From NCBI GenBank assembly GCA_021325195.1, contig JAJPHQ010000016.1, positions 1-58,900 on the forward strand: a DNA stretch of 58,900 bases, read 5' to 3'. Made by a program: the position numbers and the translations under genes. This DNA is from Gammaproteobacteria bacterium. GTDB lineage: Bacteria; Pseudomonadota; Gammaproteobacteria; Xanthomonadales; Rhodanobacteraceae. Of this stretch, positions 1 to 10,725 are shown in pieces. Below the pieces are notes generated by a model. It ran no database searches. It saw only the letters and a program-made list of their open reading frames with translations, and was not told where the DNA came from. Numbering within the stretch: the stretch's first letter is position 1; every line of letters begins with the position of its first letter.

Positions 1-1919
1 AGACCCAGTACCCACAGATTCGTATCGTCCTGATAACTCGTGGTGTCGCTCTTGCTGTAACCGAGACTGCTGGACGACGTCTCGCTCGTGGCACGCGCGA
101 AAGGATCGAAGCTGTTGACGGTGGTAGTGAACGTCGTGCCGTCCTGCGTGATGACCGTTTGCACGACGGGCCGGTTGCGATTTCCCATCGGATCGAAATA
201 GTTCGGCCGCAGGTCGTAGCCGGCAATGTCGGAAAACGGCTCGTTGGGCGCCTGCGTGTCGCTTACATAGGAATACGTCGTGGTCTGGAGGACGTTGCCC
301 GACAAGTCCTCGACCTGTTTTGCCAGCAATTGCCCCTCGTTGATCGCGTACGCAATGCCATACGTGTACACGGTGATGTTGGTCGGCCCGGTGACGGTTA
401 CGGCCTTGGTGGTCGGGCACGCTACGGCTGCGCAACTGCCGGTTGGCTCGTAGGGTTCAGCCGCGGCGATATTGAGATAGGGAACCGATGCGTTGATGTA
501 CGAACCCGATCCGGTAGCGTCGAATGAATACGTCCAGTTCTCCGTCGGCACTCCGGGACCACTGATCTGCTTGCTGGTGATGTAGAAGTTGTCGAAATAG
601 TTGGTTGCATCGAGTGGATAGTCGGAATCGGGATCGGGGTTGTTGACGCAGCCCATTGGCACCCAACCCCTGTAATTGCGGCCATAGGTGAAGGAATACG
701 TCGCCGTCGCGCCCGAGGGCGCACCGATGCTGTATTGGAAGGAACCTCTGTTTGGAAGCGGCTCAAGCTGGCAGTGATTGGGCGCCGGCTGGGAATCGTC
801 AGGCCAGTCCTCCTTGTTGGTAATCAGCGATCCGGAATTGATCGCATAGGTCCACTTAGAGCCGTCCGGACGCGTGACCGTGCTCAGATACGGCCACGTG
901 AAAGTGACACCCTTTTCATTGGTCCAGGACGCTGTGGCGTAGCTGTAAGTCCAGGTTCCCAGCGTGCTGGTCACCGAACTGATTGTGCTACCCGACCAGG
1001 TCAGCGTGATCGAACGGCCGTCGCTGGAAGTGATGCCGGTGAGCTCGTTGCCGCTGTAGCTGTAATTGACCCAATTGCCGAAGCGGTCCTGCACATGCGT
1101 CGCGAGGAGGTAAATATTGACTCGCTGCACGCCGATCGGCTCAACCTTCGTATTGTACTGCCATGCAATTTCCGACATCGGTACGGAGACCGCATAGTTG
1201 AAGGTATAGGTCACACCCGCGGGTGATACCGCGACAAATCCCTCGCCGGCCATATTCGATACGCTGGAAATGCAACTCAGCTTCCAGTTGTCGGAGGTAA
1301 CCCATTTGTAGGTGCTGGCCGATGCATGGGCAGGCGACTTGGACTGCGTGTTGGCCAGGAGAACCTGATCGCCCTGGCCGGGGATGTGCAACAGGTCACC
1401 GTTCCAGATCTGGCCGTAAGGCGCATAGCCGGTTCCGCCCGGGATCGGTTCCAGGGTGTCGATGTAATCCGTGTTGTCGCTGCAACGGTCCGTTGAACCA
1501 CTCGGACCGTTCGACATCAACGTCCAACCGTCTTGAGCAGTGAACGTGCCCCAGACGTAAGGAACATCAAAGCTCCAATCGCCGAAACCATGCAGGGCGC
1601 CCCCGCCCGCAGACACCTGTCGCATGTCCCGAATGTCCAGATTCCTGGACACCGCCACCGGCAACGCGTTGTTGCCGGGAATCGAGACATCGGTGACCTC
1701 GAAGCTGGTCGCGCCGTTGTAGAGGTTGACCTTATCGCCGAATAGCGAATCGCTCAGCGGGGCTACCTGCTCGGCGGCATGGATGCGCTGGCTGTATTCC
1801 TCGTAGGGATCCACGCCGTTGTAATCGGCGAGCGCGCACCATGACGCAAGCAGCGAGCACGTCGTCGCCACACCCATTGCAAACCGAAGGCCCCTGTCGC
1901 CACACATCCTGTGCGACAT
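1..1919 (-). CDS. RHS/YD-repeat protein, N-terminal part (cut by window edge)
   Basis: The minus-strand frame is open from an ATG at 1919 to the left window edge (about 639 codons), so the C-terminus is missing. The first residues form a signal peptide (hydrophobic core, then WCALA before DYNG), pointing to export. The next about 100 residues (LYNGATSFEVTDVSIPGNN) match the N-terminal region of secreted RHS proteins. Further in are YD-type repeats such as DRFGNWVNYSYSGNELTG followed by SDGRSITLTWSG. RHS proteins usually build a beta-cage that encloses a variable C-terminal toxin or processing domain; that end cannot be seen. No PAAR domain is visible at the start, so type VI delivery is not indicated. 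A good promoter lies just upstream. Family call is firm; function is inferred. Confidence 0.85.
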   Translation of the reverse strand, partial: MSHRMCGDRGLRFAMGVATTCSLLASWCALADYNGVDPYEEYSQRIHAAEQVAPLSDSLFGDKVNLYNGATSFEVTDVSIPGNNALPVAVSRNLDIRDMRQVSAGGGALHGFGDWSFDVPYVWGTFTAQDGWTLMSNGPSGSTDRCSDNTDYIDTLEPIPGGTGYAPYGQIWNGDLLHIPGQGDQVLLANTQSKSPAHASASTYKWVTSDNWKLSCISSVSNMAGEGFVAVSPAGVTYTFNYAVSVPMSEIAWQYNTKVEPIGVQRVNIYLLATHVQDRFGNWVNYSYSGNELTGITSSDGRSITLTWSGSTISSVTSTLGTWTYSYATASWTNEKGVTFTWPYLSTVTRPDGSKWTYAINSGSLITNKEDWPDDSQPAPNHCQLEPLPNRGSFQYSIGAPSGATATYSFTYGRNYRGWVPMGCVNNPDPDSDYPLDATNYFDNFYITSKQISGPGVPTENWTYSFDATGSGSYINASVPYLNIAAAEPYEPTGSCAAVACPTTKAVTVTGPTNITVYTYGIAYAINEGQLLAKQVEDLSGNVLQTTTYSYVSDTQAPNEPFSDIAGYDLRPNYFDPMGNRNRPVVQTVITQDGTTFTTTVNSFDPFARATSETSSSSLGYSKSDTTSYQDDTNLWVLG

Positions 1920-1968
1920 GAACCACCCCCTGACTGTCCAATCACCTCCCCGGTGAAAAGACCATGCG

Positions 1969-1997
1969 ATCCTAGGGTCAGCCATCGCGGCCGTCAA
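1969..1997 (-). promoter_or_regulatory. sigma70 promoter of the RHS gene
   Basis: On the minus strand TTGACG (1997-1992) and TAGGAT (1974-1969) are separated by exactly 17 bases. Transcription would start near 1962, giving a leader of about 43 bases before the ATG at 1919. Prediction from motif match and spacing only. Confidence 0.6.
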
Positions 1998-2021
1998 TTC
2001 AGGGCAGTGTGACGGCCGCCA

Positions 2022-2055
2022 CAAAAAAAGAAGCCCGGCTTGCGCCGGGCTTCTT
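2022..2055 (-). terminator. Rho-independent terminator after the OmpA gene
   Basis: A 10-bp perfect stem (GAAGCCCGGC at 2030-2039 pairing with 2044-2053, loop of 4) is followed on the minus strand by seven T residues. It lies about 40 bases after the stop codon of the OmpA-family gene and also insulates the RHS promoter. Confidence 0.9.
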
Positions 2056-2094
2056 CGTGGTTCCCGAACGGCACCGTCGCCGGTGCTGTCCGTC

Positions 2095-3273
2095 TTACTG
2101 CTGCTGGTCGGAGCCCTGCTGGACGCCCTGACCTTCGACCTTGAACTCGACGCGACGGTTGCGCTGACGGCCAGCCGCGGTCTTGTTGGTGTCGATCGGA
2201 TCGAGCTTGCCGAAGCCCTTGATCGCGGTGATCCGGCTCGGGTCGATGCCGTGCGAGGTCAGGTAATCGGCGACGATGTGCGCACGACGCTCGGACAGGC
2301 CCAGGTTGTACTTCTGGCTGCCGATGCTGTCGGTGTAACCGTCGATCTCGATCTGCACCTGCGGATAACGCTTCAGGGTATCGACCGCTTGATCCAGGAT
2401 CGCCAGCGAATCGGACGCGGGCGGCTTCAGCGTCGGGCCGATGTTGTGCTCGCCGCGCTTCGGACGGTCGAACTTGAAGTTCACGCCACGCAGGTCGATC
2501 ACCACGTTCTGCGGCGGCGGCGGAGCGGCCGGCGGCGGAGGCGGCGGAGGCGGAGCGGCCGGCGGCGGAGGCGGCGCGGCGTGACCCATGTTGATCACGA
2601 GGCCGACGGTCGCCAGCGTGTCCAGCCACTGCTTGGGACCGTAGGTGTGCGGCAGGCCCGGGCCGGCAAGACCCGAGAGCTGCGCCGACTTGGTGTCGCG
2701 GTAGTAACGCGCGGCGATTTCACCACGCAGCGCGACGCGGTCGCTCACGTTGTAGAGCACGCCGACGCCCACGGTGGCACCCGGACCCCAGCCGGAGCCG
2801 TTGTTCGGGCCCAAGCATCCGCAGGCACCACCCGCCTGGGCGAGCTGGCCGGACACCGCGGCGTGACGCCACATGCCGACGCCGCCCATGATGAACGGAC
2901 GCCACTGCGAAGCCGGATCCATGAAGTAGTAGCGGCCGGCCACGTCCACGCCCAGCGTCTCCCACTGCTTGCCGGGGCGCGGCGAGCTGTCCTTCCAGTC
3001 GGCGTTGTCGCCGGTGGCTTCCACGTCCAGGGTGATGTTGGGCGTGACCCAGAAGCCGACGCCGAGACCGCCGATGGGATCGGTCTGGACCTGGCGCTTG
3101 CTGTCGGGGATGACCGCGCCGATGCGCGGCACGATGTACCAGTTGCTGTAGTTCGGGTTGCTGAAGCTGCCCGTCGCGCTCTGTGCACCGTTGTCCTGCG
3201 CGTGCGCAACCGACATCACGCCTACGGTACCCAAGGCCAGCGCGATGACCGCGAACAAGCCGTTACGTTTCAT
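2095..3273 (-). CDS. OmpA-family outer-membrane protein
   Basis: 392 residues. The start at 3273 is chosen because it directly precedes a signal peptide (MKRNGLFAVIALALG..., cleavage after VAHA) and follows a GAGGAGA ribosome site; the open frame extends further upstream but without a signal. Domains: an N-terminal beta-barrel of about 220 residues, a proline/alanine linker (PPPPPAAPPPPPPPPAAPPPP-like, around residues 240-265), then a C-terminal OmpA peptidoglycan-binding domain with the hallmark IEIDGYTDSIGSQKYNLGLS and NRRVEFKV. It should anchor the outer membrane to peptidoglycan. It is a single-gene unit closed by a strong terminator. Confidence 0.93.
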   Translation of the reverse strand: MKRNGLFAVIALALGTVGVMSVAHAQDNGAQSATGSFSNPNYSNWYIVPRIGAVIPDSKRQVQTDPIGGLGVGFWVTPNITLDVEATGDNADWKDSSPRPGKQWETLGVDVAGRYYFMDPASQWRPFIMGGVGMWRHAAVSGQLAQAGGACGCLGPNNGSGWGPGATVGVGVLYNVSDRVALRGEIAARYYRDTKSAQLSGLAGPGLPHTYGPKQWLDTLATVGLVINMGHAAPPPPPAAPPPPPPPPAAPPPPQNVVIDLRGVNFKFDRPKRGEHNIGPTLKPPASDSLAILDQAVDTLKRYPQVQIEIDGYTDSIGSQKYNLGLSERRAHIVADYLTSHGIDPSRITAIKGFGKLDPIDTNKTAAGRQRNRRVEFKVEGQGVQQGSDQQQ

Positions 3274-3463
3274 CGGAGAGTCTCCTCGTTGTTGATTCTT
3301 CCGCGCCTGCCGTCCCTGTCCTGGCTGACGCACAGCGTACCTTTTACGCACTACTTGACGGGTTAGCAAGCAAAAGCCGCGTTGCCCGCGCCGTCAATGC
3401 GCGGGCAGTTTAGCAAAAAACAAACAATTGGGTCCACCTCTGGATTCCTTGTTCATCTTGAAC

Positions 3464-4915
3464 TCAGGCCCGGGTCCGCAGGGCAAACCGGCCCAGGAAC
3501 CCGGCCAGAGGCATGGCATCCAGCGTGGCCGGGTCTTCACATACCTGAACGATTTCAGCCGCTTGAGCGGCCGGAAGATGCCCGGCCAGGGCCTTCCGGA
3601 ACTTGGCCTTCAGCAGCGGAATCCCCTCGGCCCGCCGGCGGCGGTGGCCCACCGGATAATCGATCGAGACCTTTTCGGTGCTGCTGCCGTCCTTGAAAAA
3701 CACCTGCACCGAATTGCCGATGTAGCGCTTGCCGGGGTCGAAGTAGTCCCTCGTGAACTGCGGATTCTCGTCGACGGTCATCCTTGCGCGCAGCGCGTCG
3801 ATGCGCGGATCGGCGGCCACCGCGTCGGTGTAGTCCTCGGCGGTCAGCCGTCCGAAGATCAGCGGCACCGCGACCATGTACTGGATGCAGTGATCCCGGT
3901 CGGCATAGTTCGCGAGCGGACCGGTCTTGTCGATGATGCGCTTGCCGGCTTCCTGGGTTTCGATTCGAATGCGCTCGATGTCGTCGAGGCGATCCTTCAC
4001 CTGCGGATGCAGCTTCATCGCGCACTCGACCGCAGTCTGCGCGTGGAATTCGGCGGGGTAGCTGATCTTGAACAGCACGTTCTCCATCACGTAGCTGCCG
4101 AACGGACGCTCGAACTCGAAAGCCTTGCCGCCGAACGCGACGTCGTAGAAACCCCAGGTCTTGGCGCTCAATGCGGACGGATAACCGGGCTCGTCGGTGT
4201 TCACGGCGTTGAGCGCGTGGATCACCGCCCGCCGGCACGCGTCGCCCGCCGCCCAGCTCTTGCGCGGCCCGGTGTTGGGCGCGTGGCGGTAGGTGCGCAG
4301 CGAACCGTTGTCGATCCAGCTGTTGGACACCGCGGTGATCACCTGCTCGCGGCTGCCGCCCAGCATCGCGGTCGCCACCGCGGTCGAAGCCAGCCGCACC
4401 AGTATCACGTGATCCAGGCCGGCGCGGTTGAAGGAATTCCGCAGCGCATAGCAGCCCTGGATCTCGTGCGCCTTGATCGCCCAGCCCAGCACGTCGCGGA
4501 CCGTGAGGGCACTGCCGCGCTGGCGCGACAGCCAGTCAGCGACCGCGAGAATCGTGCCCAGGTTGTCGGAAGGATGTCCCCATTCCGCCGCGAGCCAGGT
4601 GTCGTTGAAATCCAGCCAGCGGATCTGCGTGCCGATGCAGAACGCGGCCTGCGCGGGATCGAGTTCCAGATCGGTGCCCGGCACGCGCGCCCCGCCGCTC
4701 AGCACCGCACCGGGCACGATCGGTGCGAGGTGCTTCACGCACTGCGGAAACTTCATCGCCAGCATCGCGCAGCCCAGCGCGTCCATCAGCATGTAGCGTG
4801 CGGTGTCGTACGCCTCGGCGGAGTCGATCCGGTAGTCGAGCGCGTAATCGGCGATATCGACCAGCGGCTGGTCGGGCGCGGGGCGGACGGCGGAACGGAT
4901 GTCGGTATGGCTCAT
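3464..4915 (-). CDS. prpD: 2-methylcitrate dehydratase
   Basis: 483 residues when started at 4915 (MSHTDIRS), the same length as E. coli PrpD; the frame extends 11 codons further but without a better start. MmgE/PrpD family: conserved stretches include the N-terminal ALGCAMLA, WLDFNDTWLAAEWGHPSDNLG, and the helical-domain signature around KAHEIQGCYALRNSFNRAGLDHV. It dehydrates 2-methylcitrate to 2-methyl-cis-aconitate in propionyl-CoA breakdown. It stands alone here; prpB and prpC lie about 7-9 kb to the right on the same strand. No aconitase (acnD) or prpF is nearby, which suggests a general aconitase supplies the next step. Confidence 0.93.
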   Translation of the reverse strand: MSHTDIRSAVRPAPDQPLVDIADYALDYRIDSAEAYDTARYMLMDALGCAMLAMKFPQCVKHLAPIVPGAVLSGGARVPGTDLELDPAQAAFCIGTQIRWLDFNDTWLAAEWGHPSDNLGTILAVADWLSRQRGSALTVRDVLGWAIKAHEIQGCYALRNSFNRAGLDHVILVRLASTAVATAMLGGSREQVITAVSNSWIDNGSLRTYRHAPNTGPRKSWAAGDACRRAVIHALNAVNTDEPGYPSALSAKTWGFYDVAFGGKAFEFERPFGSYVMENVLFKISYPAEFHAQTAVECAMKLHPQVKDRLDDIERIRIETQEAGKRIIDKTGPLANYADRDHCIQYMVAVPLIFGRLTAEDYTDAVAADPRIDALRARMTVDENPQFTRDYFDPGKRYIGNSVQVFFKDGSSTEKVSIDYPVGHRRRRAEGIPLLKAKFRKALAGHLPAAQAAEIVQVCEDPATLDAMPLAGFLGRFALRTRA

Positions 4916-4980
4916 GGGTGCTCGAAATCGACGGAAACAGCCGGGCATTGTGCCAGAGGCAGGACGTCCGTCGCGCGCAC

Positions 4981-5010
4981 TTGACCCGCGCCGTCACGCC
5001 CCCCGACAAT
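4981..5010 (+). promoter_or_regulatory. sigma70 promoter ahead of the riboswitch
   Basis: TTGACC at 4981-4986 and GACAAT at 5005-5010, spacing 18. The implied start near 5017 falls just before the riboswitch aptamer, which supports the assignment. Confidence 0.5.
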
Positions 5011-5021
5011 CCGCCCCGTCA

Positions 5022-5170
5022 CCCCGAAAGGGAGTAGCACCAGGCGCGGCACGATCCGCGCCTGCGCGGCGATCGTCAGCACGGGCGTCAACCACGTCCC
5101 GGTCGCCGCGGCGGTTCCCGGCCGCGCGCGAGACTTTCGACATCCCGTTGCCGTTCGTCCGGCAGCGGGA
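5022..5170 (+). ncRNA. yybP-ykoY family (Mn2+) riboswitch
   Basis: The 5' conserved segment GAAAGGGAGTAGC (5026-5038) and the 3' segment GCGAGACTTTCG (5128-5139) frame the aptamer. CGAAAG (5025-5030) pairs perfectly with CTTTCG (5134-5139) as the closing helix. The internal conserved GTCA...ACGGGCGTCAACCACGTCCCGGT (5075-5103) matches the family's core. A 10-bp hairpin (5144-5153 with 5160-5169, one G-T pair) follows the aptamer and probably forms the expression platform. There is no T-run after it, so translational control through access to the ribosome site (AGGAGA at 5190-5195) is more likely than termination. The downstream gene is a TerC-family membrane protein, a classic target of this riboswitch. 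Confidence 0.85.
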
Positions 5171-5202
5171 AGTTCGATCGTCACCAGCGCAGGAGAAACC
5201 GC

Positions 5203-5904
5203 ATGCCAGCTTTCGACGTCCTGTTTTCCCGCCCGTTCGATGCCGACTTCTGGAGCGGCCTGGGTTCGATCATCCTGATCGACCTAGTGCTGGCCGGCGA
5301 CAACGCCATCGTTATCGCGCTGGCCGCCCGCAATCTGCCGAAGACCCACCAGTTCCGCGCGATCTTCTGGGGCACCGTGGGCGCGATCGCGGTGCGGGTG
5401 GCGATGACCGCGGGCGTGATCTGGCTACTCAAGATTCCCGGCCTGATGCTGGCCGGCGGCATCGTGCTGATTCCGATCGCGTTGAAACTGCTGCGGAAGG
5501 AGAAGCATCCGCACAAGCTCCGCGAGGTCAGCGGGTTCTGGGGCGCGATGGCCACGATCGTGGCGGCCGACGCGCTGATGGGGCTGGACAACGTGCTGGC
5601 GATCGCGGGCGCATCCGGCGGGCACATCGGGCTGGTCGCACTGGGTCTCCTGATCAGCGTGCCGCTGGTGGTCTGGGGCTCGACCCTGCTGCTGAAGCTG
5701 ATCGTGCGCTTTCCGACGATCGTCTACATCGGGGCGGCGGCGATCGCGTGGACCGCGGCCCGGATGATCACCCGGGACGGCCTGGTCGCGGCGTGGTTCG
5801 ACGCGCATGATCCCTTGCGCTATGCCGTGGACGCGATTCTGGTGATCGGCGTGACCGGCGCGGGCTGGCTGATGCGCAGGCGCCACCTCGCGAAACAGGC
5901 GTGA
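5203..5904 (+). CDS. TerC/YjbE-family membrane protein (probable metal exporter)
   Basis: 233 residues with about seven hydrophobic helices. The family-defining acidic motifs inside membrane segments are present: LVLAGDNAIVIALAARNLP near residues 28-46 and ADALMGLDNVLAIAG near 122-137. A positively charged cytoplasmic loop (LLRKEKHPHKLREV) separates the two halves. Ribosome site AGGAGA sits 8 bases before the ATG. Members under yybP-ykoY control (Alx, YkoY, MntP-like) act in manganese homeostasis, often export, and some load Mn2+ into exported enzymes. The upstream riboswitch supports a Mn2+-linked role here; older tellurium-resistance labels should not be relied on. Confidence 0.88.
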   Translation: MPAFDVLFSRPFDADFWSGLGSIILIDLVLAGDNAIVIALAARNLPKTHQFRAIFWGTVGAIAVRVAMTAGVIWLLKIPGLMLAGGIVLIPIALKLLRKEKHPHKLREVSGFWGAMATIVAADALMGLDNVLAIAGASGGHIGLVALGLLISVPLVVWGSTLLLKLIVRFPTIVYIGAAAIAWTAARMITRDGLVAAWFDAHDPLRYAVDAILVIGVTGAGWLMRRRHLAKQA

Positions 5905-5927
5905 CCGGCGCCCACCCCTGCGACACT

Positions 5928-6482
5928 TCAGAACGACGACCCCGGCTCCTCGAGGAATGCCCGTTCCTCGGGCGTGGAAGTGCGGCCCAGCACCGCGTTG
6001 CGGTGCGGATAGCGGCCGAAGCGGTCGATGATGGCCTTGTGTCTCAGTTCGTACCGGTAATTGTTCTCGAGTCCGGGCTGGCGGAACAGCCTTTCCGCCT
6101 CGACGTGGATCGCGCGCGACTCGCTGTGCATCCACGGCATGTACAGGAACGCGCGCCGCGCCGCCGGCATGTCACGATCGGCGCCTGCACGGATCGCCTC
6201 CTGCGCCAGCACCAGCGCCATGCCGTCGCAGGCGAACGCGCGCGCGTCGTCGCGGAACAGGTTCCGGGAGAACTGATCCAGCACGATGATTTCGGCCAGC
6301 CTGCCGTCCGGCGTGTCCCGCCAGGGCCACAGCTCGCCACGCGAGGCGGCCGCATGCGTCCCGGCGAAACGCGCGCGGATCTCCGCGTCGAACGCGGCGT
6401 CCTTTCCGAAATGCTGCTCCGGCGTCGCTTCCTCGAACCAGAAACGCAAAACCTGCCGTGGCGCGCTTGCGAGCGTCTCCAT
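5928..6482 (-). CDS. DUF924 family protein
   Basis: 184 residues from the ATG at 6482 (METLASAPRQVLRFWFEE). Conserved DUF924 features are visible: the opening VLRFWFEE, a central LDQFSRNLFRDDARAF and PWMHSESRAIHVEAE, and a C-terminal YELRHKAIIDRFGRYPHRN. The family is a soluble, all-helical TPR-like fold of unknown biochemical role. It begins 8 bases after the stop of the S9 peptidase gene, so the two are probably co-transcribed, and no strong ribosome site of its own is seen. Confidence 0.85.
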   Translation of the reverse strand: METLASAPRQVLRFWFEEATPEQHFGKDAAFDAEIRARFAGTHAAASRGELWPWRDTPDGRLAEIIVLDQFSRNLFRDDARAFACDGMALVLAQEAIRAGADRDMPAARRAFLYMPWMHSESRAIHVEAERLFRQPGLENNYRYELRHKAIIDRFGRYPHRNAVLGRTSTPEERAFLEEPGSSF

Positions 6483-6490
6483 GACAGCGA

Positions 6491-8476
6491 TTATTTCAGG
6501 TACTTCTGCATCCAGCCGACCCAGCGCCGGTACACGTCGGTCTGCCGGACGATGTCGCCGGGGAAATGCGTGTCGGCCGGATAAGCCCAGAACTCCACGC
6601 TGACGCCATTGTCGCGCAGGCCGTGGTACCACTCGTAGCTGTTGACCAGCGGCACGTTGGAATCGCCCACGTCGCCCATGATCAGCGTGGGCGCCTTGAC
6701 GTTGCGGACGTAGGTGATCGGCGACTGCGCGCGCCAGATGTCCCAGCCCTGCGCCGTCCACGGCGTCGAACCGAAGAAATACACGTCGCCCATCTGGTAA
6801 TACGCCACGGTGTAATCCATCACCCAGTCGGTCAGCGCCGCACCCGCGACCGCCGCCTTCCACACGTCATGGTGACCGGTCAGCCAGGTGGTCATGTAGC
6901 CGCCGTACGACCAGCCGGATACGCCGATGCGGTTCGTATCGACGATGCCCAGCTTCTCGACCGCAGCCAGCCCCGCCATCACGTCCTTGCCGGGACCTTC
7001 ACCGGTATCGCGGAAGATCGCGTGCTGGTAGGCATCGCCCAGATTGGTGCTGCCGCGGTAGTTGGGCTGGAACACCAGGTAACCCGCGGCAGCCAGCAAC
7101 TGCGGCAGCGGCGAGAAATCCGTGGTGGATGCACTCTCCGGGCCGCCATGGATCACCAGCACCAGCGGATATTTCCTTCCGCTCCGGTATCCGGCCGGAT
7201 AGGTCAGCGCACCGTCCTCGTCGAAACCGTCGCTGCTTTTCCACTGCACGGCTTCGGTGCGGCCAAGCTCCAGCTTGTCCACGAAGGCGTTGACGTCGGT
7301 CAGCCGGCGCGGTTTGGCGTCCACCGAATCCATCACGTACAGCTCGCCGGGATGGTTGGCGGTACTGCCGATGAAGGCGATTTCGCCGCTCCTCGCGACG
7401 TCGATCTGCGGATGCACGCTGACGTCGCCGGTGTCCAGCACCCGCGCCGCGCCGGACAATGACTGCTCCCACAGCACCGCTCTCGTGCCCAGTTCGCCCG
7501 CGAGCAGCAGCGACTTGCCGTCCGGCAGCCATGCGTAGGCATTGAAATTGCGCGCCAGCGCGGCGGTCACGTCGCGCGTCGCGCCGTTGCCGCCGACATA
7601 GACCGCGTTGCCGTTGTTCTGGTCGCCGTTGCGTGCCCGCAGGAACGCGAACACGTCGCTGTCCGGCGCATGCGCGTAATCGTTGGCGCCCTGATCGCCG
7701 ACCAGCACGGCGGGCTTGCCATCGCCGGACGCAGGTACTTCCGCGATGACCGATTTGAACGACGGTCCCCAGTACGGGCCGGGGAACTGCGTGAACACGA
7801 TGCGCCTGCCGTCACGGCTCCACACCAGCGGCGTCGCGCCTTCCTGATCGGTCTGCAGCGAATACGAACCCTCCGTCAGCCGCGTGGGCTTGCCGCCGGT
7901 CGCGGCGACCACCCACAGGTGCCACGGCGCCAGCGCCTTGCGCAGCAGGAAATTGCCGTCGGTGACCTGGAACGCGTCGTCGTGCGCCTTGACAGCCTTT
8001 TCGTCGACCGGCGGATCCTGGGTGATGTAGGCGATCCGCGTGCCGTCGGGACTCCAGGTGAACTCGTCGATGCCCTGCTTGGCATCGGTGATGCGCTGCG
8101 CGTCGCCGCCCGCCATCGGCAATACGTAGATCTGCGACTCTTTGGTCTTGTCGCCGTCCTTGGCCAGAAACGCCAGCCGCGTGCCGTCGGGCGACCAGCG
8201 CGGTGAGGACACCCCTTCGCGGTCGTGCGTCAGCGCACGGCGCGCGCCGCTGGCGACATCGACCACGTCGATCTCCGACTTGTTCTTGTCGGTCTTCCAG
8301 TCGGGCACAGACACCACCAGCGCGATGGATTTGCCGTCCGGTGAAAGCTGCGGATCGGACAATCGCACCAGCTTTTGCAGGTCGTCCAGCGTGAACGGCG
8401 CCGCCGCCGCGGAAACCAGCGGCAATGCGAGCAGCGCGAACAGGATCGGCCACGGCCAGTCACGCCAACGATTCAT
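6491..8476 (-). CDS. S9-family prolyl oligopeptidase / acylaminoacyl-peptidase-like protein
   Basis: 661 residues from the ATG at 8476, which follows a strong GGAGGGG site. An N-terminal signal peptide (PILFALLALPLVSAAAA) suggests periplasmic or secreted location. Residues 30-400 form a TolB/WD40-like beta-propeller with repeated SPDG motifs (LSPDGKS, WSPDGTR twice, LPDGKS). The C-terminal third is an alpha/beta hydrolase with nucleophile Ser523 in GWSYGGYM, the acid in GDVGDSNVPL and the catalytic His in PADTHFPGD. It should cleave peptides or acyl-peptides imported to the periplasm. The frame extends 29 codons upstream, but the signal peptide and ribosome site decide the start. Followed closely by a DUF924 gene. 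Confidence 0.9.
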   Translation of the reverse strand: MNRWRDWPWPILFALLALPLVSAAAAPFTLDDLQKLVRLSDPQLSPDGKSIALVVSVPDWKTDKNKSEIDVVDVASGARRALTHDREGVSSPRWSPDGTRLAFLAKDGDKTKESQIYVLPMAGGDAQRITDAKQGIDEFTWSPDGTRIAYITQDPPVDEKAVKAHDDAFQVTDGNFLLRKALAPWHLWVVAATGGKPTRLTEGSYSLQTDQEGATPLVWSRDGRRIVFTQFPGPYWGPSFKSVIAEVPASGDGKPAVLVGDQGANDYAHAPDSDVFAFLRARNGDQNNGNAVYVGGNGATRDVTAALARNFNAYAWLPDGKSLLLAGELGTRAVLWEQSLSGAARVLDTGDVSVHPQIDVARSGEIAFIGSTANHPGELYVMDSVDAKPRRLTDVNAFVDKLELGRTEAVQWKSSDGFDEDGALTYPAGYRSGRKYPLVLVIHGGPESASTTDFSPLPQLLAAAGYLVFQPNYRGSTNLGDAYQHAIFRDTGEGPGKDVMAGLAAVEKLGIVDTNRIGVSGWSYGGYMTTWLTGHHDVWKAAVAGAALTDWVMDYTVAYYQMGDVYFFGSTPWTAQGWDIWRAQSPITYVRNVKAPTLIMGDVGDSNVPLVNSYEWYHGLRDNGVSVEFWAYPADTHFPGDIVRQTDVYRRWVGWMQKYLK

Positions 8477-8525
8477 GGGAACCCCTCCGATGCCGCAGGC
8501 GCGCGGCGCGTCCGTCCAAGCATAG

Positions 8526-10619
<2,094 letters not shown>

Positions 10620-10725
10620 CCACACGTTTCATCGCATTTTGCGAACACGGCGTTCAAGCAAACGGCTTGATGCGACGGTCACCGATGCCCATATTCCTTG
10701 TTCGCATTCGAACGAGGAGCTTTGC

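Noticed and set aside
3387-3409. GC-rich hairpin (GCCCGCGC/GCGCGGGC) downstream of prpD as a terminator
   Set aside because: On the strand of prpD the T-rich stretch comes before the stem, not after it, so it does not fit an intrinsic terminator.
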